A stretch of DNA of 64,000 nucleotides from Plumapathes pennacea (taxonomy: Eukaryota; Cnidaria; Anthozoa; Antipatharia; Myriopathidae), in NCBI GenBank assembly GCA_964036295.1, contig OZ038473.1:6913501-6977500 (forward strand), written 5' to 3'. Made by a program: the position numbers and the translations under genes. The notes under the pieces were generated by a model. It saw nothing but the letters and a program-made list of their open reading frames with translations. It was not told the origin of the DNA and searched no databases. Positions within the stretch are counted from its first letter, which is position 1, and each line of letters starts with the position of its first letter. This document shows, piece by piece, positions 24,566 through 38,100 of this stretch.

Positions 24566-27500
24566 AGAGAGAGAGAGGATATATACGGTTGTTTGTGCAA
24601 TTTCTCGTAAAACACTCGTGTCTAACATAATAAAAAGAAAATTACACGGCGGCTTGAAGATATGGATTTTATTTTCGAGTGGTAAAAACAATATTTTACC
24701 ACTCGAAAATAAAATTCATATCTTCATATATATATATATATATATATATAAGTTTGTGTAAACCCGAGCCGCCGCCGAGAGGGTTTACACAAACTTTAGA
24801 GTTCTCCCAAACTCACTCGAGTGTTTGCATCAGGCTATGTAAACACGGCAATCATTTTATATTTCTTTTATAAAATAAACGACAGCAATACTACCGCAAA
24901 AACGACCATTTTACGTGATCATCAAAGCCGAGATTCTCAGCACGCAAACTGAAACTAATCACAGATCGTTGTGCCGAGCGGATGAGACAAAGTTTTGAAA
25001 TCTTCAAACTACGAACTTACAAATGCTGGAGAAATGAATAATCTAAAGGTCATTCCATCAATGAGTCTCAAACTGAACTTCCCTCGGCTCGGTTGGCGTT
25101 TCCGTTGTATCCAGAGCAGAGCTGTCTTAAACCGACCGAGCAGCTAGTGAAGCTTCTACTGTGCCGATTGAACTGCACTAAATGTAAACGCAACGTTTGG
25201 GAAGCTACTTCTCTATGATTACTTTCTGCTCCACTTGTCCGAGGTCTCGTCCAGAACTGATTTGGTGTGGTACAAGTAAATGACCTTTCACAAGATCTTT
25301 TAAGAAATCACGTCGATTTTTCGCCGGAGTTGAACGGATGAATGTTTTGCAGTGACGTAATCACGTATGTACTGTACTTTGTAACCACTTTACGTTTTTT
25401 GTTTACACATATTCCAGAATGGGATTGAGTTTTGATGAACCGATACTTACTGTATTTATTCGTGTTTGTGGTGTGTTAAAGAGGTACCGCATTCATTACT
25501 GAATTGTATTTAGTAGGTCACAAGCAAACGAGATCACAACTGATTGTACAAATGCTCTGTAAATTATCATTCGGTTTTCAATGTTCACTGTAAGTTGCCT
25601 GTTGCTCAGTTCAACAATTCAGTGGACTTATCCTTTCCGCTGTTATTTCAAAGAAATTTGAGTGTTAGCGAACTGTTTCTGCCCAGCGCTAAATAATCTT
25701 TCGTCAATCATTCCTTCTGCTACAACCGCCGTTGTCGTTTCTTTGCTGGAGGCTTATAATTTGTTTTTCTCGTAAATTCAGGCCAAATGAAGGATCGGGA
25801 ACTTCACTAAAATCGAGCAGTCCAAAAATTTGTCCCACTGCGCAACCTCAGAGCAATATAACACATTTTCCGTGTTACATAGCCTCATGTAAACACGGTT
25901 GGGAACCAATCACAGCACTCGTTATATAAGTTTTATTTTATAAATATATATATCGGCATATTTATATATATTTTATATTTATATAAAAGAAGCAAAGAAA
26001 AAGCTGAGCTTTAGTTCCAACTTACAATAGCCCTCTCCTTGTCTTTCTTCAATTTAGCACATTCAAGCAGGTAACCCATTGCAGTGAAGCTGTGAAAGTC
26101 AAAGAAAATACTCAGAAGGTGGAGGATGTAATGGGACAGACAGGCAGAGGCATGACACTAAACACAAAATTACTGCTAAAGCGAGAGGAGAGACAAGAAA
26201 GAAACTGACAGTTAAAAGATGACACAGCTAGTGCGAACACCAGTGAAAAGGGAAAAGAAGAGGGACCCAAAGAGTAAATGCATAAAAAAGGAAAGTGTGA
26301 GATTGAGAAAAAGACAGACAAAAAAGATCAAGTGAAAGAAAAATCAGGATAGAAGGAAGAAGGAAACGTAAATAGAGAAAAGTAGGATTAGTGGAGAAGC
26401 CGACAGAAACCAACAGATCACGCTAAAAATATAACCCGATAAACGCACTTTGGTGTTAGGTTGTATTCCTGGTACATATCAAGAACTTTCCTAAAAAAGA
26501 TGAAGAAAAACCATGACTTGTACCGTGCTTCGTCAGCTGAGAAACTTGCAACAGACTAGGCCAAACGATATACCGACAGTATTTTAAGGTCTTGATAAAG
26601 GTTCGCGAGTCCCTCGTGGAAAAAAATCATCGTAGCGTTATAATTTAACGTACATACACGTATTATAACATATAGTTGTAAAGGTCTTGAACTACAGAAT
26701 ATAGATCTGTTATCGTTTCCAGGCACATTAAAGGTAGAGTACTTGAAAATTGACTGTTTCGGAACCAAGAAGCAAAACTTTTATAAGTTTTATTCGAAAG
26801 TGCTAAAACAACTTTTTTCTGATATTCAACGAAGTTGATTAAAATACCGTGTCAACGAATTTTGATCTGTTTTGGTTTAAGGATTTTATACCCTTTTAAA
26901 CTGGACGGAGCGTTTCAGGACCCGTTTTTTATACAAAACATTAACGAAAAAGACATCGAAAATCGCTGACACGTTATTTGATAATTTTGTCTTCTACACC
27001 TCATGAAAATTTGAGGGCATATGAAAAACATAATAGTAGATCTGTATTCTTCAGTCTCAGACCTTTATGACGATATATAGTACGTGTATACACCTTAAAG
27101 GAGAACTGTATGCAAAAAAATAACCAATTTTTAAATGAATCTTCGAAGTGTGAATGATCAAATTCCCAACTGTTTTTGCACGTTGCGGTTTCTGATTTTT
27201 TTAAAAATTGTTTTCTGTTCGATTTGAGGCACCAACATCGTGGCGCAGAATTCGCATGTCAGCGGTTATTATTGGAATCTATGACGTCAGATACGGGGAA
27301 AGGAGGTGGAAAATAACAAGAAAGATAAACTGCGTTACACGGCAGAAATATAATTAAAACGTCGCTTCTTTGATGGTATCGTAACTTTATGGCAAGGGTT
27401 ATTGCTCGCCAAAACGATGTGATTTTCTACCTCTGCTCCCCGTATCTGACGTCGTAAATTCCAAAAATACCCGCTGACACGCGAATTATGCGCCGCAGTG

Positions 27501-30500
27501 TTGGCACCTCGAATCGAACAGAAAACAATTTTTTAAACAAATCCAAAACCGCAACAAAAAATAAGTTGGGAATTCGATCATTCACACTTCGAAGATTCAT
27601 TTAAAAATTGGTTATTTTTTGCATACAGTTCTCCTTTAAATAGCAATGCTACAATGATTTTTTTCGAGAATATTTAGTTGAGGGATGCGCGAACCTTTAC
27701 CTTCATAGCCAGTATTCACATTCATTATGATTAACAACATACATGGGACCAAACAATAATATTATGGAACATTAGTTCTTGCAGGGGAACTATAATTTGG
27801 TCTGTATCGACGTGGTAGTAAAATTGTATCAACCTTATGTGGATATGATGAAGCCGTCTAAATAATATCACTAATTTTGTTGCGAAAATAATACACTTAA
27901 AATGCAAATATTTGAAACGACATCTCACAAACAATAAAATCTCACCAAGCAGACTTAATCTGGCCTCCAAGACAATACATTCGAACAAGACTTCCCAGGA
28001 CATAATGGCTGATGCTGCAACAAACGAAATTTTTCACAAGTTAAAACAGTAGCAGCTATTTAATTGATGATTGCCAATCTACTATCACTTACGGAATATT
28101 ATAGGTTTTCATCCAGTGCAGAACATCCAACATCACCTCCAGATATCTCTTTTGATGCTGCAATATAAAAGCAGTCAATTTTCAAATATAAAGAAACATT
28201 TGTAGTCAGTTTACCTTGAGAACGGCACGTAGCCGAAACATGTTGGTGCAAAACTGATTGATTCTGTGCCTTTACTGGATTCATGCACCTTTACATTCTT
28301 CCACTATCAATATCAATATCAATATCAATATCTAGGGAGAGAGAGAGGATATTACACGGCGGCGCGAAGATATGAATTTTATTTTCGAGTGGTAGAAACA
28401 ATATTTTATGAACGAGCGCTTCGCGAGTGAACATATCTTCAAGCCGCTGTGTAATTTTCTTTTTATTATATTAGACATGAGTGTTTTACGAGAAATTGCA
28501 CAAACAACCGTGCAAAAGCGGGAAATGATGCCAACGATATCCTCACTAGTGACACTAGTGTCACACTAGTGTCACTAGTGAGGATATGGAAAATACGCCA
28601 CTTGGGTCCCGGATGTAGTTTCGTATGGATTTTACGCTCGGTATATTTTCCAGTAAAACACTCGTGTCTATATATATATACAGTCAAAACGCCTGCTTAA
28701 ACTTCTCGTTTCGACTTTTAGCTGCTTTATCACAGGTTTTGTCTAACAGACTGCCTGGCAGTGAAGTAAGTGTACTGCAACATAGAGTGCTTTTCAGGTG
28801 ACTTTCGAAAGCCAAAACCAAAGCAATCACAGAGCCAGTCAATGAGGCGAGCAAAAACACATCAGACAAATTAGAAGTCCGAACAAAATCAATACCAAGT
28901 AATTGCGATTGGTTTTAGAAACCAATCAGCAGTGCAAGAACACGCCATCGCAACCTGCTGTCTTGCGTGAGAATATAGCCAATAATGTTGCTGCACTTGT
29001 TAGGACCAGTCGGAAAGCGTAGCAAACGCAAAACCAAAGCAATAACACGATTGCTTTCGACAGTCATCCGAAAACGGCTCTATAACTCACTCTGATCTCA
29101 GTTCTTCTGGTCAGGGCACCAAAAATTGCATTGGCAGCTCCTTCGGATATAAAAACCCGGTATTTCTTCATGTCTGCAGTGGAAAACAGGTTGTTCTTAA
29201 GTCGAGCAGCTTCCTTGCCCAGAAGATAAGCCGTCTGCTTTACAGTACTTACGTTCCAGATCGGTCTTATTGACTCTCGAAAACAAAACCAAAATATCAC
29301 AGTGCCTTTCACAGTGTCCGTAAGCAACATTTTTAATCAACCGGAAAGCCAATGTAGTTTGCAACTGTTTTTATTTTAAGGTAAAGACCAGTCAGCAATG
29401 TTAGAAAACAGCATCGCCATTCACTTTGGTCCTGATTGACAAAAATGCTGCCAAACTTATTTGGACCAATCAGAAGGGCCCCAAACACAACTATTATTGT
29501 CCAGTCAACCTGAAAAATCCCCTACAACTTCAGTAAGCCAAACTGAGGAAGCTTGGCTTTGTCCCATACCCAAACAAGCTCAAAACATTTAACAACGTAC
29601 GTACTTTAGAATCAAAGCAGGCCATTGTGATTGCTATTACCTTCGTACAACTTGGGAACAAGTCGAGGGAGCTTAGCTTTGTCCACCATCCAAAACATTT
29701 CCTTGTAAACCCATTCCCTGGGCACAAATTTCTAAATAAAGCGAATCACGGAGTTAAAAAGAAAAAAACAAAACAATCAAGCAAACAACAAAAACAACAA
29801 CAAGACACAGCACACATACAGTTGTGGAATGACTTCTGTGTGACATGCGTGAAAATATAAATTGTAAATGTGTATACGGTCGTGGACGGCGGCTCACCAA
29901 TAGGTTGTTTTCTCCTTGGAAACTCTGCCAGCAGGTTACAGAATTATGTATGAAATAAGGTAAATAGGTTTTACCCTAACACGCACAGTTTCAGCAAAGT
30001 AAATACAGCACAATAGATAGAGGATACTACACAGCGGCACGAAGATATGAATTTTATCCCCGAGTGGTAAAAACAATATTTTACGAACGAGCGCTGCGCG
30101 AGTAAGTAAAAATGTTTTTACCATGAGAAAATAAAATTCATATCTTCAAGCCGCCGTGTCATTTTCTTTTAAAGGTATAGACACGAGTGTTTTACGAGAA
30201 AATGCACAAACAACCGCGCAAAAGCGGGAAATGATACCATCGATATCCTCACTAGTGAGGATATGGATGTAGTTTCGTATGGATTTTACACACAGTATAT
30301 TTTCCAGTAGAACACCCGTGTGTATATAATAAAATAAGCCATTCACACTTAATTATGCATCATTGGTATTTGGGACAAACAAAGTAACACGCACAAGACA
30401 AAGGCTGCTTTCTAACTACGTGTTAAATGACAAAAATGACACAGGACAAAAAATGACAAAGTACGTAAGCTGCTCTCGATCACGCGATGAATCCACCTTT

Positions 30501-32111
30501 TTTTTCTTTTGAACGTAAAATTGAAATATCCTCAGTCAAACGTTGTCAGAAAGCACCTCAAGTATTAACAAAACATAGGTAGGAAATCAAACTTCATGAA
30601 CGTTAAAAGAAGAGCCGAACGTGCGACGGAACACTGAATCTGAAGACTGCATCATTAAGTGTGAAAGGGCTTATTATCGTGAATGGATATTTTGAACTTT
30701 CTATGTATAGAACTCACAGAAGGTACGAGTTCCTCATAAAGGCTGTACACATATTCTGCATTGTTTTCTCCTCTAACAAATGTTAGTAGCAGATTCCCAC
30801 TGAAAAGAAAAAAAAAGCCAATCAGAGAAAGAATCACGCGACAATAATCATGTACAATCTTGTACAAGGCAACATATGTCATGTACAGTGTAAAGCGTAT
30901 TAAAATCATCATTGTTTACGGCTAAAGTTTGCCATGGCTTTGGCGCTCGTGTTTGGCCTGATATCTTCCCAGAGGTATTTCATGTCGCCACAGAAAGTTC
31001 GTCAGGACTAAATAATTATTGGCGACAGTTATTTGCAATCCCGTAACGGTATCCATTAAATATAATCAAATCCATCAAACATTTGTTTACGGCTATGACG
31101 GTGAACTTAAGAACGCAATCCAAAATCGTTCCCTAAAACCCAGTTTATCCGTGCATGTTCCACACAGCCAAACGGTGTTGAGTTTGGATGGGATACAGCT
31201 AACTTTACACACAATTGTATTGCTCAAGTTGTTCGCGAAGTCATCTTACGTCATCGTATATCACGTGGCAATGTGAACCAATCACCGTGTGCTGATTCGT
31301 AACCCAGAAGAAAATATGATAAAGACACGGAGTGCAGACCTACGCACGTCAAGCTACGCCCAACCAGCAATAATGTGCAGTCCCAGAATGTTTTATTAGG
31401 ATAGCATCACCGTTGATACAATGTCCCCAATTGACCTATTCAGCGTTAATGCTCTGCGTGCCCGTATTTATGTTATCGTCCGGGAGCTTTGCAACTTTTC
31501 GGTCGGCCACGATGTGGTTTTTCGTTCTGGCTCCTACTGCATGCAATGTGTATTTAATTTCCTTAAGATCAAACTACGTTGTACTTGCGAAAAAAAAAAA
31601 AAAAAACAAAAAAAACAAAAACAAACTAGAAACGCCAAAGCCGTCATTTTCGTATGATACGAAGATGACCGCCAACTGTTTATGGAAGCGCAATGCATTA
31701 ACGGTGAGAGTGCCTTTTTAAATCATGTGTTAGTATTTACCATTGGATACGGCTGCCCTAAAATTTGATCTGATGCTGAGGGAGCACACACATGGACACA
31801 CGTGTGTGTGGACTAAAAGAAAGTTGATCACTTTCAGGAGTTTAAATCTAAAAGTTTGAACCTCCCAACAACCACAACAAGCAGATTCTCATAACAAAAG
31901 CACTTACAAAAACGGGCTTCTTATCTGTCCGAGCAAGTTGCTGTTGTTTTGAGTTGACAAACGGAAAATCCTCATGGCCAACCGTGTGTCTTCAGACAAT
32001 AGGGCCTGTAAATAAGAAAATAATTTGTATAACCACAAAGTGTTCAGAAATGGACAGTGCTACCACTATAACAAACAACAGCAACGGTGTGGGGTCAGAG
32101 GGTCAGAGAAA

Positions 32112-32153
<42 letters not shown>

Positions 32154-35100
32154 AATAACAACCGGGAGGTACGTATAAAGTAATTGGGCAGTTTTCAGAT
32201 GACTGTCGAAAATTCGTGTAACTGCGTGCTTTGGGTTTTGTTTTCTTCCCTTGCAGGCTCAGGAAAGTATATGTTTATGAAGTGATCAAAAGTACACTTG
32301 AATAAAGATCTGATGTTATAAAGGTTGTATCTAATTCATGGGCTCAAGTTCTATACAGACCTAAAATTAAAAATATATATATAAGTTTTCACAAATAATC
32401 ACAACGCTAATGCAACGCAAATTGATCACGCAAATTGATCACGTGTGGCCCTGTAGTTTTACTCGCAATAAAAGAAATTAGATTGAACGAAGTAACTACA
32501 GTATATCGTAGCCGTGTTTACAAAAATGGAAAACTGGAAAACTTGAAACACAACAGTCTCGCGAAGCTCATCTTCAAAAAAGGGAACAGGCAAGGGCAAG
32601 GCGAAATCGTGAAACGATCGAACAGCGCCAAATACGTCTAGAGAAAAGACGACAACCATGTTATGACCAACAGCAAGAAGCGTGCCAAAGAAACGATTCC
32701 GCAAAGAGAACAACGCCTGAAAGCAAATCTGGAGCTTCAGAAGCAAAAATACTCCGCAAAGAGAACAGCGCCTGAAAGCAAATCGGCAGCTTCAGAAGCA
32801 AAAGCGGGCCGAAGAAAATACTCCGCAAAGAGAACAGCGCTTGAAAGCAAATCGGGAGCTTCAGACGCCCTTTTGTGTTAAATTCAGATAGTTATTCAGA
32901 AAGGACAAGCAACAAAGATCACTCAGTGGAAATCGAACAATCACCGTGACAAATATATTCTATCCCTTTGTAACTCGATCACTTCAAGAATGTATTAAAA
33001 TTTGTACGCTGATCATTTTCCCTCAAAGTATTGTTTTAATACTCTTCTGTCGCCAGTTTCGGCTACCGTATTCGCTCAGAGCAATCGGAACTTAGAGTCT
33101 TGAATGATTTAGTTAGATGTCTTATTTTTTCTTTCAAGACTAAAACTGTAACAAATGCTGTAATCTGACACGCGGTGATTGTAGCGAGAATCGTTCACAA
33201 GCCCTTAGAAGTATGACTATGTCTGAAGCCCGTGTATAATTTGAAGTAAACCGTTCAAGTTTTGCTTTGATTTTGGGAGAAATCATGCTGTTTTGAGCAG
33301 GTTCACATACAAAAAAATTCGAGCTCATTAAATATGCATGCCTGAGTCTTGCGCATGCATCCAGAGTAAAAAAAAATCGTACAGGAAGCCTATTTAATTG
33401 TACTGCCTATGAATTCAAAATTGGAAAATCAGTGTTCCTTTTTTCCCATACTACGGCGGTCGACTAGCTTCAAAATTTAAGTATTACATGAACATTCAAA
33501 ATTTAAGTAGAACATGCTTGGCAGACTGTATGAATTAATTTGACGTGCCGACCGTGGGAAATACGTACGGCGTCACGCAATCGACACTTTTTCAACGCAA
33601 AAGTATAACACACACCATTCTTTTTCTCCTTCCTTTGCGTGTAGCACTTGACTTCGAAGAAAAGATTGCGTCAACATTTCGGTAAAACAAAGGCTGCTCT
33701 TGTTGAGCAGTACGAAAGTAAAAGTCCAACAATGGCAGAGTGAGGGGGTATCTGCGATTAACGTCTTTCTAGTGAAAAAATAAGTTTTATGATCTCTGGG
33801 AGTGAATTACGAGCTTTACTTACTGCTCCCATGGCTGTGTGGAAAAACCGCACTGCAGAGAAATGAAATACAAGTAATCAACAGAAATGTCAACAAACAT
33901 TGAGCAAGTGGGTTTGATAAAGAAGTAGGTTTACAAAGAGAAATAAGCTGGGGTCCATACCACACATGTTGAAATATCCATAAGTGCATTCATTTATTAC
34001 AAGAAACACACAACAACAACAACAACAACAACAACAACACAACAACTCATCATGATGTGGATAATTTAGGAGGTTGCAATGTTTAAATTTGATCACCGTA
34101 CCATCATTTGGATCCTGGATGTCTGGCAGCTTGTCAAAAGTCTCTAAATGTGAAATTACATCATTCAGCAGTTTGCCGTTTGCGGCAGGTTCTTTAGATT
34201 TAATTCCTGTGGATGAAATGATGCCAGTATTAATAAAATTAAGGTTTACGCTAAACCTCCAAAGTCATATATGCATTTATCAAAATTGTATGCACGAACT
34301 GTTCCAAATCACAGCGACGTGTAGCTCATATTTTTGTGCTGGGACTTTTTCTGGGAAATTGATAAAAGAGTCGCAATTAGCATATATATTGCGTAAATGT
34401 TTTGAGCCGGAAGAGCTTTGGAAATTGAAATACTTCTCTTTTGGTGTCCCAAAACATTAGGTGGCTATAGAACTAATGAGATGAATTGATATTTTGCAGA
34501 GATAAACTACAATCCTGGACAAAATTGTTGGGACAACAGACATGATTTGTGCCTGTCACATGACAATAACACTCCCCCTCCCCCCTCCCATTTCAATGTT
34601 GAAAAGCGGAGAACCAAGACATGATGTGTGCGTTGTCAAGTTTATGTCTTCAACATTGTCGAGGGAGGGAGGGGGGGATACATAACCATTGAATCTGTAA
34701 GCTACGAGCCGTTCAGGATACTGTGTCCACACAATTTTGTCCGGGATTGTCTGAAAAGTAGCCAAACTATTCCGACGTTCATTTTATGAACGGAATACAG
34801 CGGATAGCTTCCATTTTTCACTCTATTCATCAATATGTGCTACTAATCCCAAAAGTAGACAGAAAGTGACATTTCAAAATTATTTCTTCGTCAGTGCTTG
34901 TCACGTGTAGCCAACGTGTGTTAATTTCATATGAATTTTGAATAACTCACTTAGAAAAGTATATACATGAAAAAAGGGCTTTAAAACTATGAACATCATG
35001 ACTACACAGTCTCTCAGCAAGGTTTGTATCCCGAAGCCCGTGGTTAGAGATAAAGCTGTTACCATTACGGCTCCGACACGCGTCACGCAACTGGGACCAC

Positions 35101-38100
35101 AAGTGCTCCTGGAGCGCCTTCACAGGCTCCAGTATAAGAAGGCTGTTTTCTGAGTCAGGACGGGTACATTTGACAACTGAACTTGTACACAATAGCTTCA
35201 TGCTATGTTATCAATATGAAAACCACCAGAAATGGTAGAAATTAATGCGAGGAAGGTTGTATTGGACATTTATCCACTCCAACGGCATAAATTAAATTCA
35301 AATATCTTGTTTTAATTATCAAACTGATGTGGTGAACTGTGAGATTTCCCAGAAGAAAGCGAATTCCCAGCACCTGGTTACGCTTAGATATAGGATGGTG
35401 TTTGTTATATCACATATATGCAACTCTCGTGGATAGATAAGACGTTCTTTGGATAAAACAAACGGGCTTTTGGGTGGTGAACTGGACGGAGATATGTTCT
35501 ATTTATAAATCCACTTATGCGTCACGGCGGCATAACAAAAATAGAGCGAGCTTCGAACTGAAACAGCGGCTGCACCTTAGAAATAATGAAATAAATGATT
35601 TTGAGGACAAATCTGCCGTGCTGTCTTAAAAGGCGGAGTGTCTGCAATTGTTAGAACTTCTCAAAAAAAGCCATTAGTACAATTGTCACAAAACGAAAAG
35701 TGTGCCAGTTCTCTAATAATATTATGCTACTCTCACAAATTTTGGTGCATGAGTGCTGTGTATAGGAGACTAAACACAAGAAATTTAGACATGCAAAACT
35801 TTTGAAATGAGATAGCTTTTCAGCTCATATGCAGCCGGGCATTTATTCAGTGTCACAGGCAGGATGCCATGCTGATCACGCCCACTTCGAAAAATGTACT
35901 TTCAGCACAGGAAAAAAAAATATTATTCCGATATTTCAACTCGATCTTATTGCACTATCAATTAGTTACTAAATAATTGATTACGGCGGGCGATTCAACG
36001 CAATTCTTCTTTTCTGTGAGCAAAACACTCATGCTTGTATTTTTCAGACAATCCTGGACAAATTGTTGGGACAACAGACATGATTTGTGCCTGTCACACG
36101 ACAATAACACTCCCCCTCCCCCTCCCATTTCAATGTTGAAAAGCGGAGAACCAAGACATGATGTGTGTGCATTGTCAAGTTTATGTCTTCAACATTGTCG
36201 AAGGGGAAAGAGGGGATACTAAGCTAAGAGCCATTCAGGATACGGTGTCCCACACAATTTTGTCCGGGATTGTAGATAAATTGTATTGTGTTACCTCGAA
36301 GCAATTGTTGTACAGTGGAAATATTACATGTCTGGTACTGTGAAGCAACCAGCCGGATTCGTCGAAGAGTGTATAATTTTCTGCCGTTGAGTCATTTTGA
36401 GACGGTGGAGCAATATGGCAGCGGGAAAAATACACGATTCGTCAGTGCGAGTTCAGGTATGTCTGGTTTACCTAATTCATCGTTTCCTAATCTTTTATAT
36501 CGTTCCTATCAGATGTAGTTTAATTCCTACTGAACATGATTTAGAAATTGCAGTCGCAAAGTGAAGTTTATGTAATCAAGTTCGCGTTCAGCTGTGTTAC
36601 TGTGCTTTGCAATATTTGTAAGTCGAGAAATTAAAGGAAAAAAAAAGTAGAAATGCTAGTTACCGGGCTTGGTCGGTCCGTATACAGAAAACCTCTGACC
36701 GAGGGCTTGATATGGAAGTTTTCCCCTACACGGACCTCCCGCTCGGTAAATAACATTTATATATTACCAATTACGAACAAAACCTAGCTCCAAGGTAACA
36801 CAGAAGACCTTACACTTTGCTTGGGACACGAATTCCTGCTTTACAGAACTTATCTTTAGATATATACATGCAATTAAAATATAGTAAGATCTGCTCTTGT
36901 AAAACCAATAGTAATATAATTCTATCATAGGGAAATACTCTTACGAGATTTTAACCCTTTTACTCCCAAGAGTGATCAACTTCAATTTTCTCCTTTAATA
37001 TTTCTCATCAAAGATCGTCGCTCGTGCTTTGAGTACCGCTATACGCCGGGCTTTGTCTTTAAACTCACCACCCACAAACAATATTAAGTCAATATATCGC
37101 AAGATTGTTTTTCAGTTCATGTTTCAAAGTCTATGTAGAATATGCGATGTGCCCGTAGCAAGCGTCTGTTCAACGTAAAAATGCACGTGCGACGAACCAT
37201 GCAAGGAAAAGTCATGCTTATCTTGTCACGAGCACAAACTGAGCAAACTCAATAGCTTTAAAAAGACTAACGGAATAAAAGTTTTGTCAAATAGTGCAAA
37301 CGGCACATTTTAGATGGTTCGTTGAAAGATAAAACCCGGTGTTACAACTTATTCTACCCCTCACACCAATTATATTACCCCCTTAAACCCCTGCCCTCCC
37401 CTGGATGGAACCATTGCAAGCTTTGAACGGGATGATACCACAGCAGTAATGTACTTGTCAACAGCTTTTATCTATTTGTTTTGGTCAAACTTTATGCTTT
37501 TGCCAATTATTTATGAGAGGAACTTTAGACTCAATAAGTGGCAATGCCTGCATTGTGTATATTAATAATATCTACTTACTGTTCATGATATTCTCTTGTT
37601 TCTTCAGGTGGAATTTTGTGTATTCAGCCCTTAATAAGTGATTGAAAGTTGCCAAAGAGGGCTCTGAAGAAAAAGGAGACCAGCTGTTAGCACTTTAATA
37701 ACATGCATACAGTAATTTCTGCATTCTGATTGGCTGAGCGCACGTCAGTTTATCCCAAACATTACAGAAATGTGTAATTAACAGTGCAGAAATGTGAAAT
37801 TAAGAGTGCAGAAGTTTGAAATTGAAAATTGCCGACAGATGGCGCGATTATTTACGGCAAAGCCAAAAGAAACAGAAAGCGTCTCTTTATTCCTCAGGAC
37901 GATTCTGATTTTGTTTACGAGAAACAAAGTTCTTGAGACACTTTTGAATTGTAACGAAATTAAAATTGCGCTACGTAAATTATTAAAGTTTTCAAAGACC
38001 CCAAATTGCACTTGCGCGGCGCTCGTGCAGTTTTGTGGTTTTTGAAAATTTACTCGTGCCCATTTATTCCAAAAATTGCATTCGAAATTATGCGATTACC

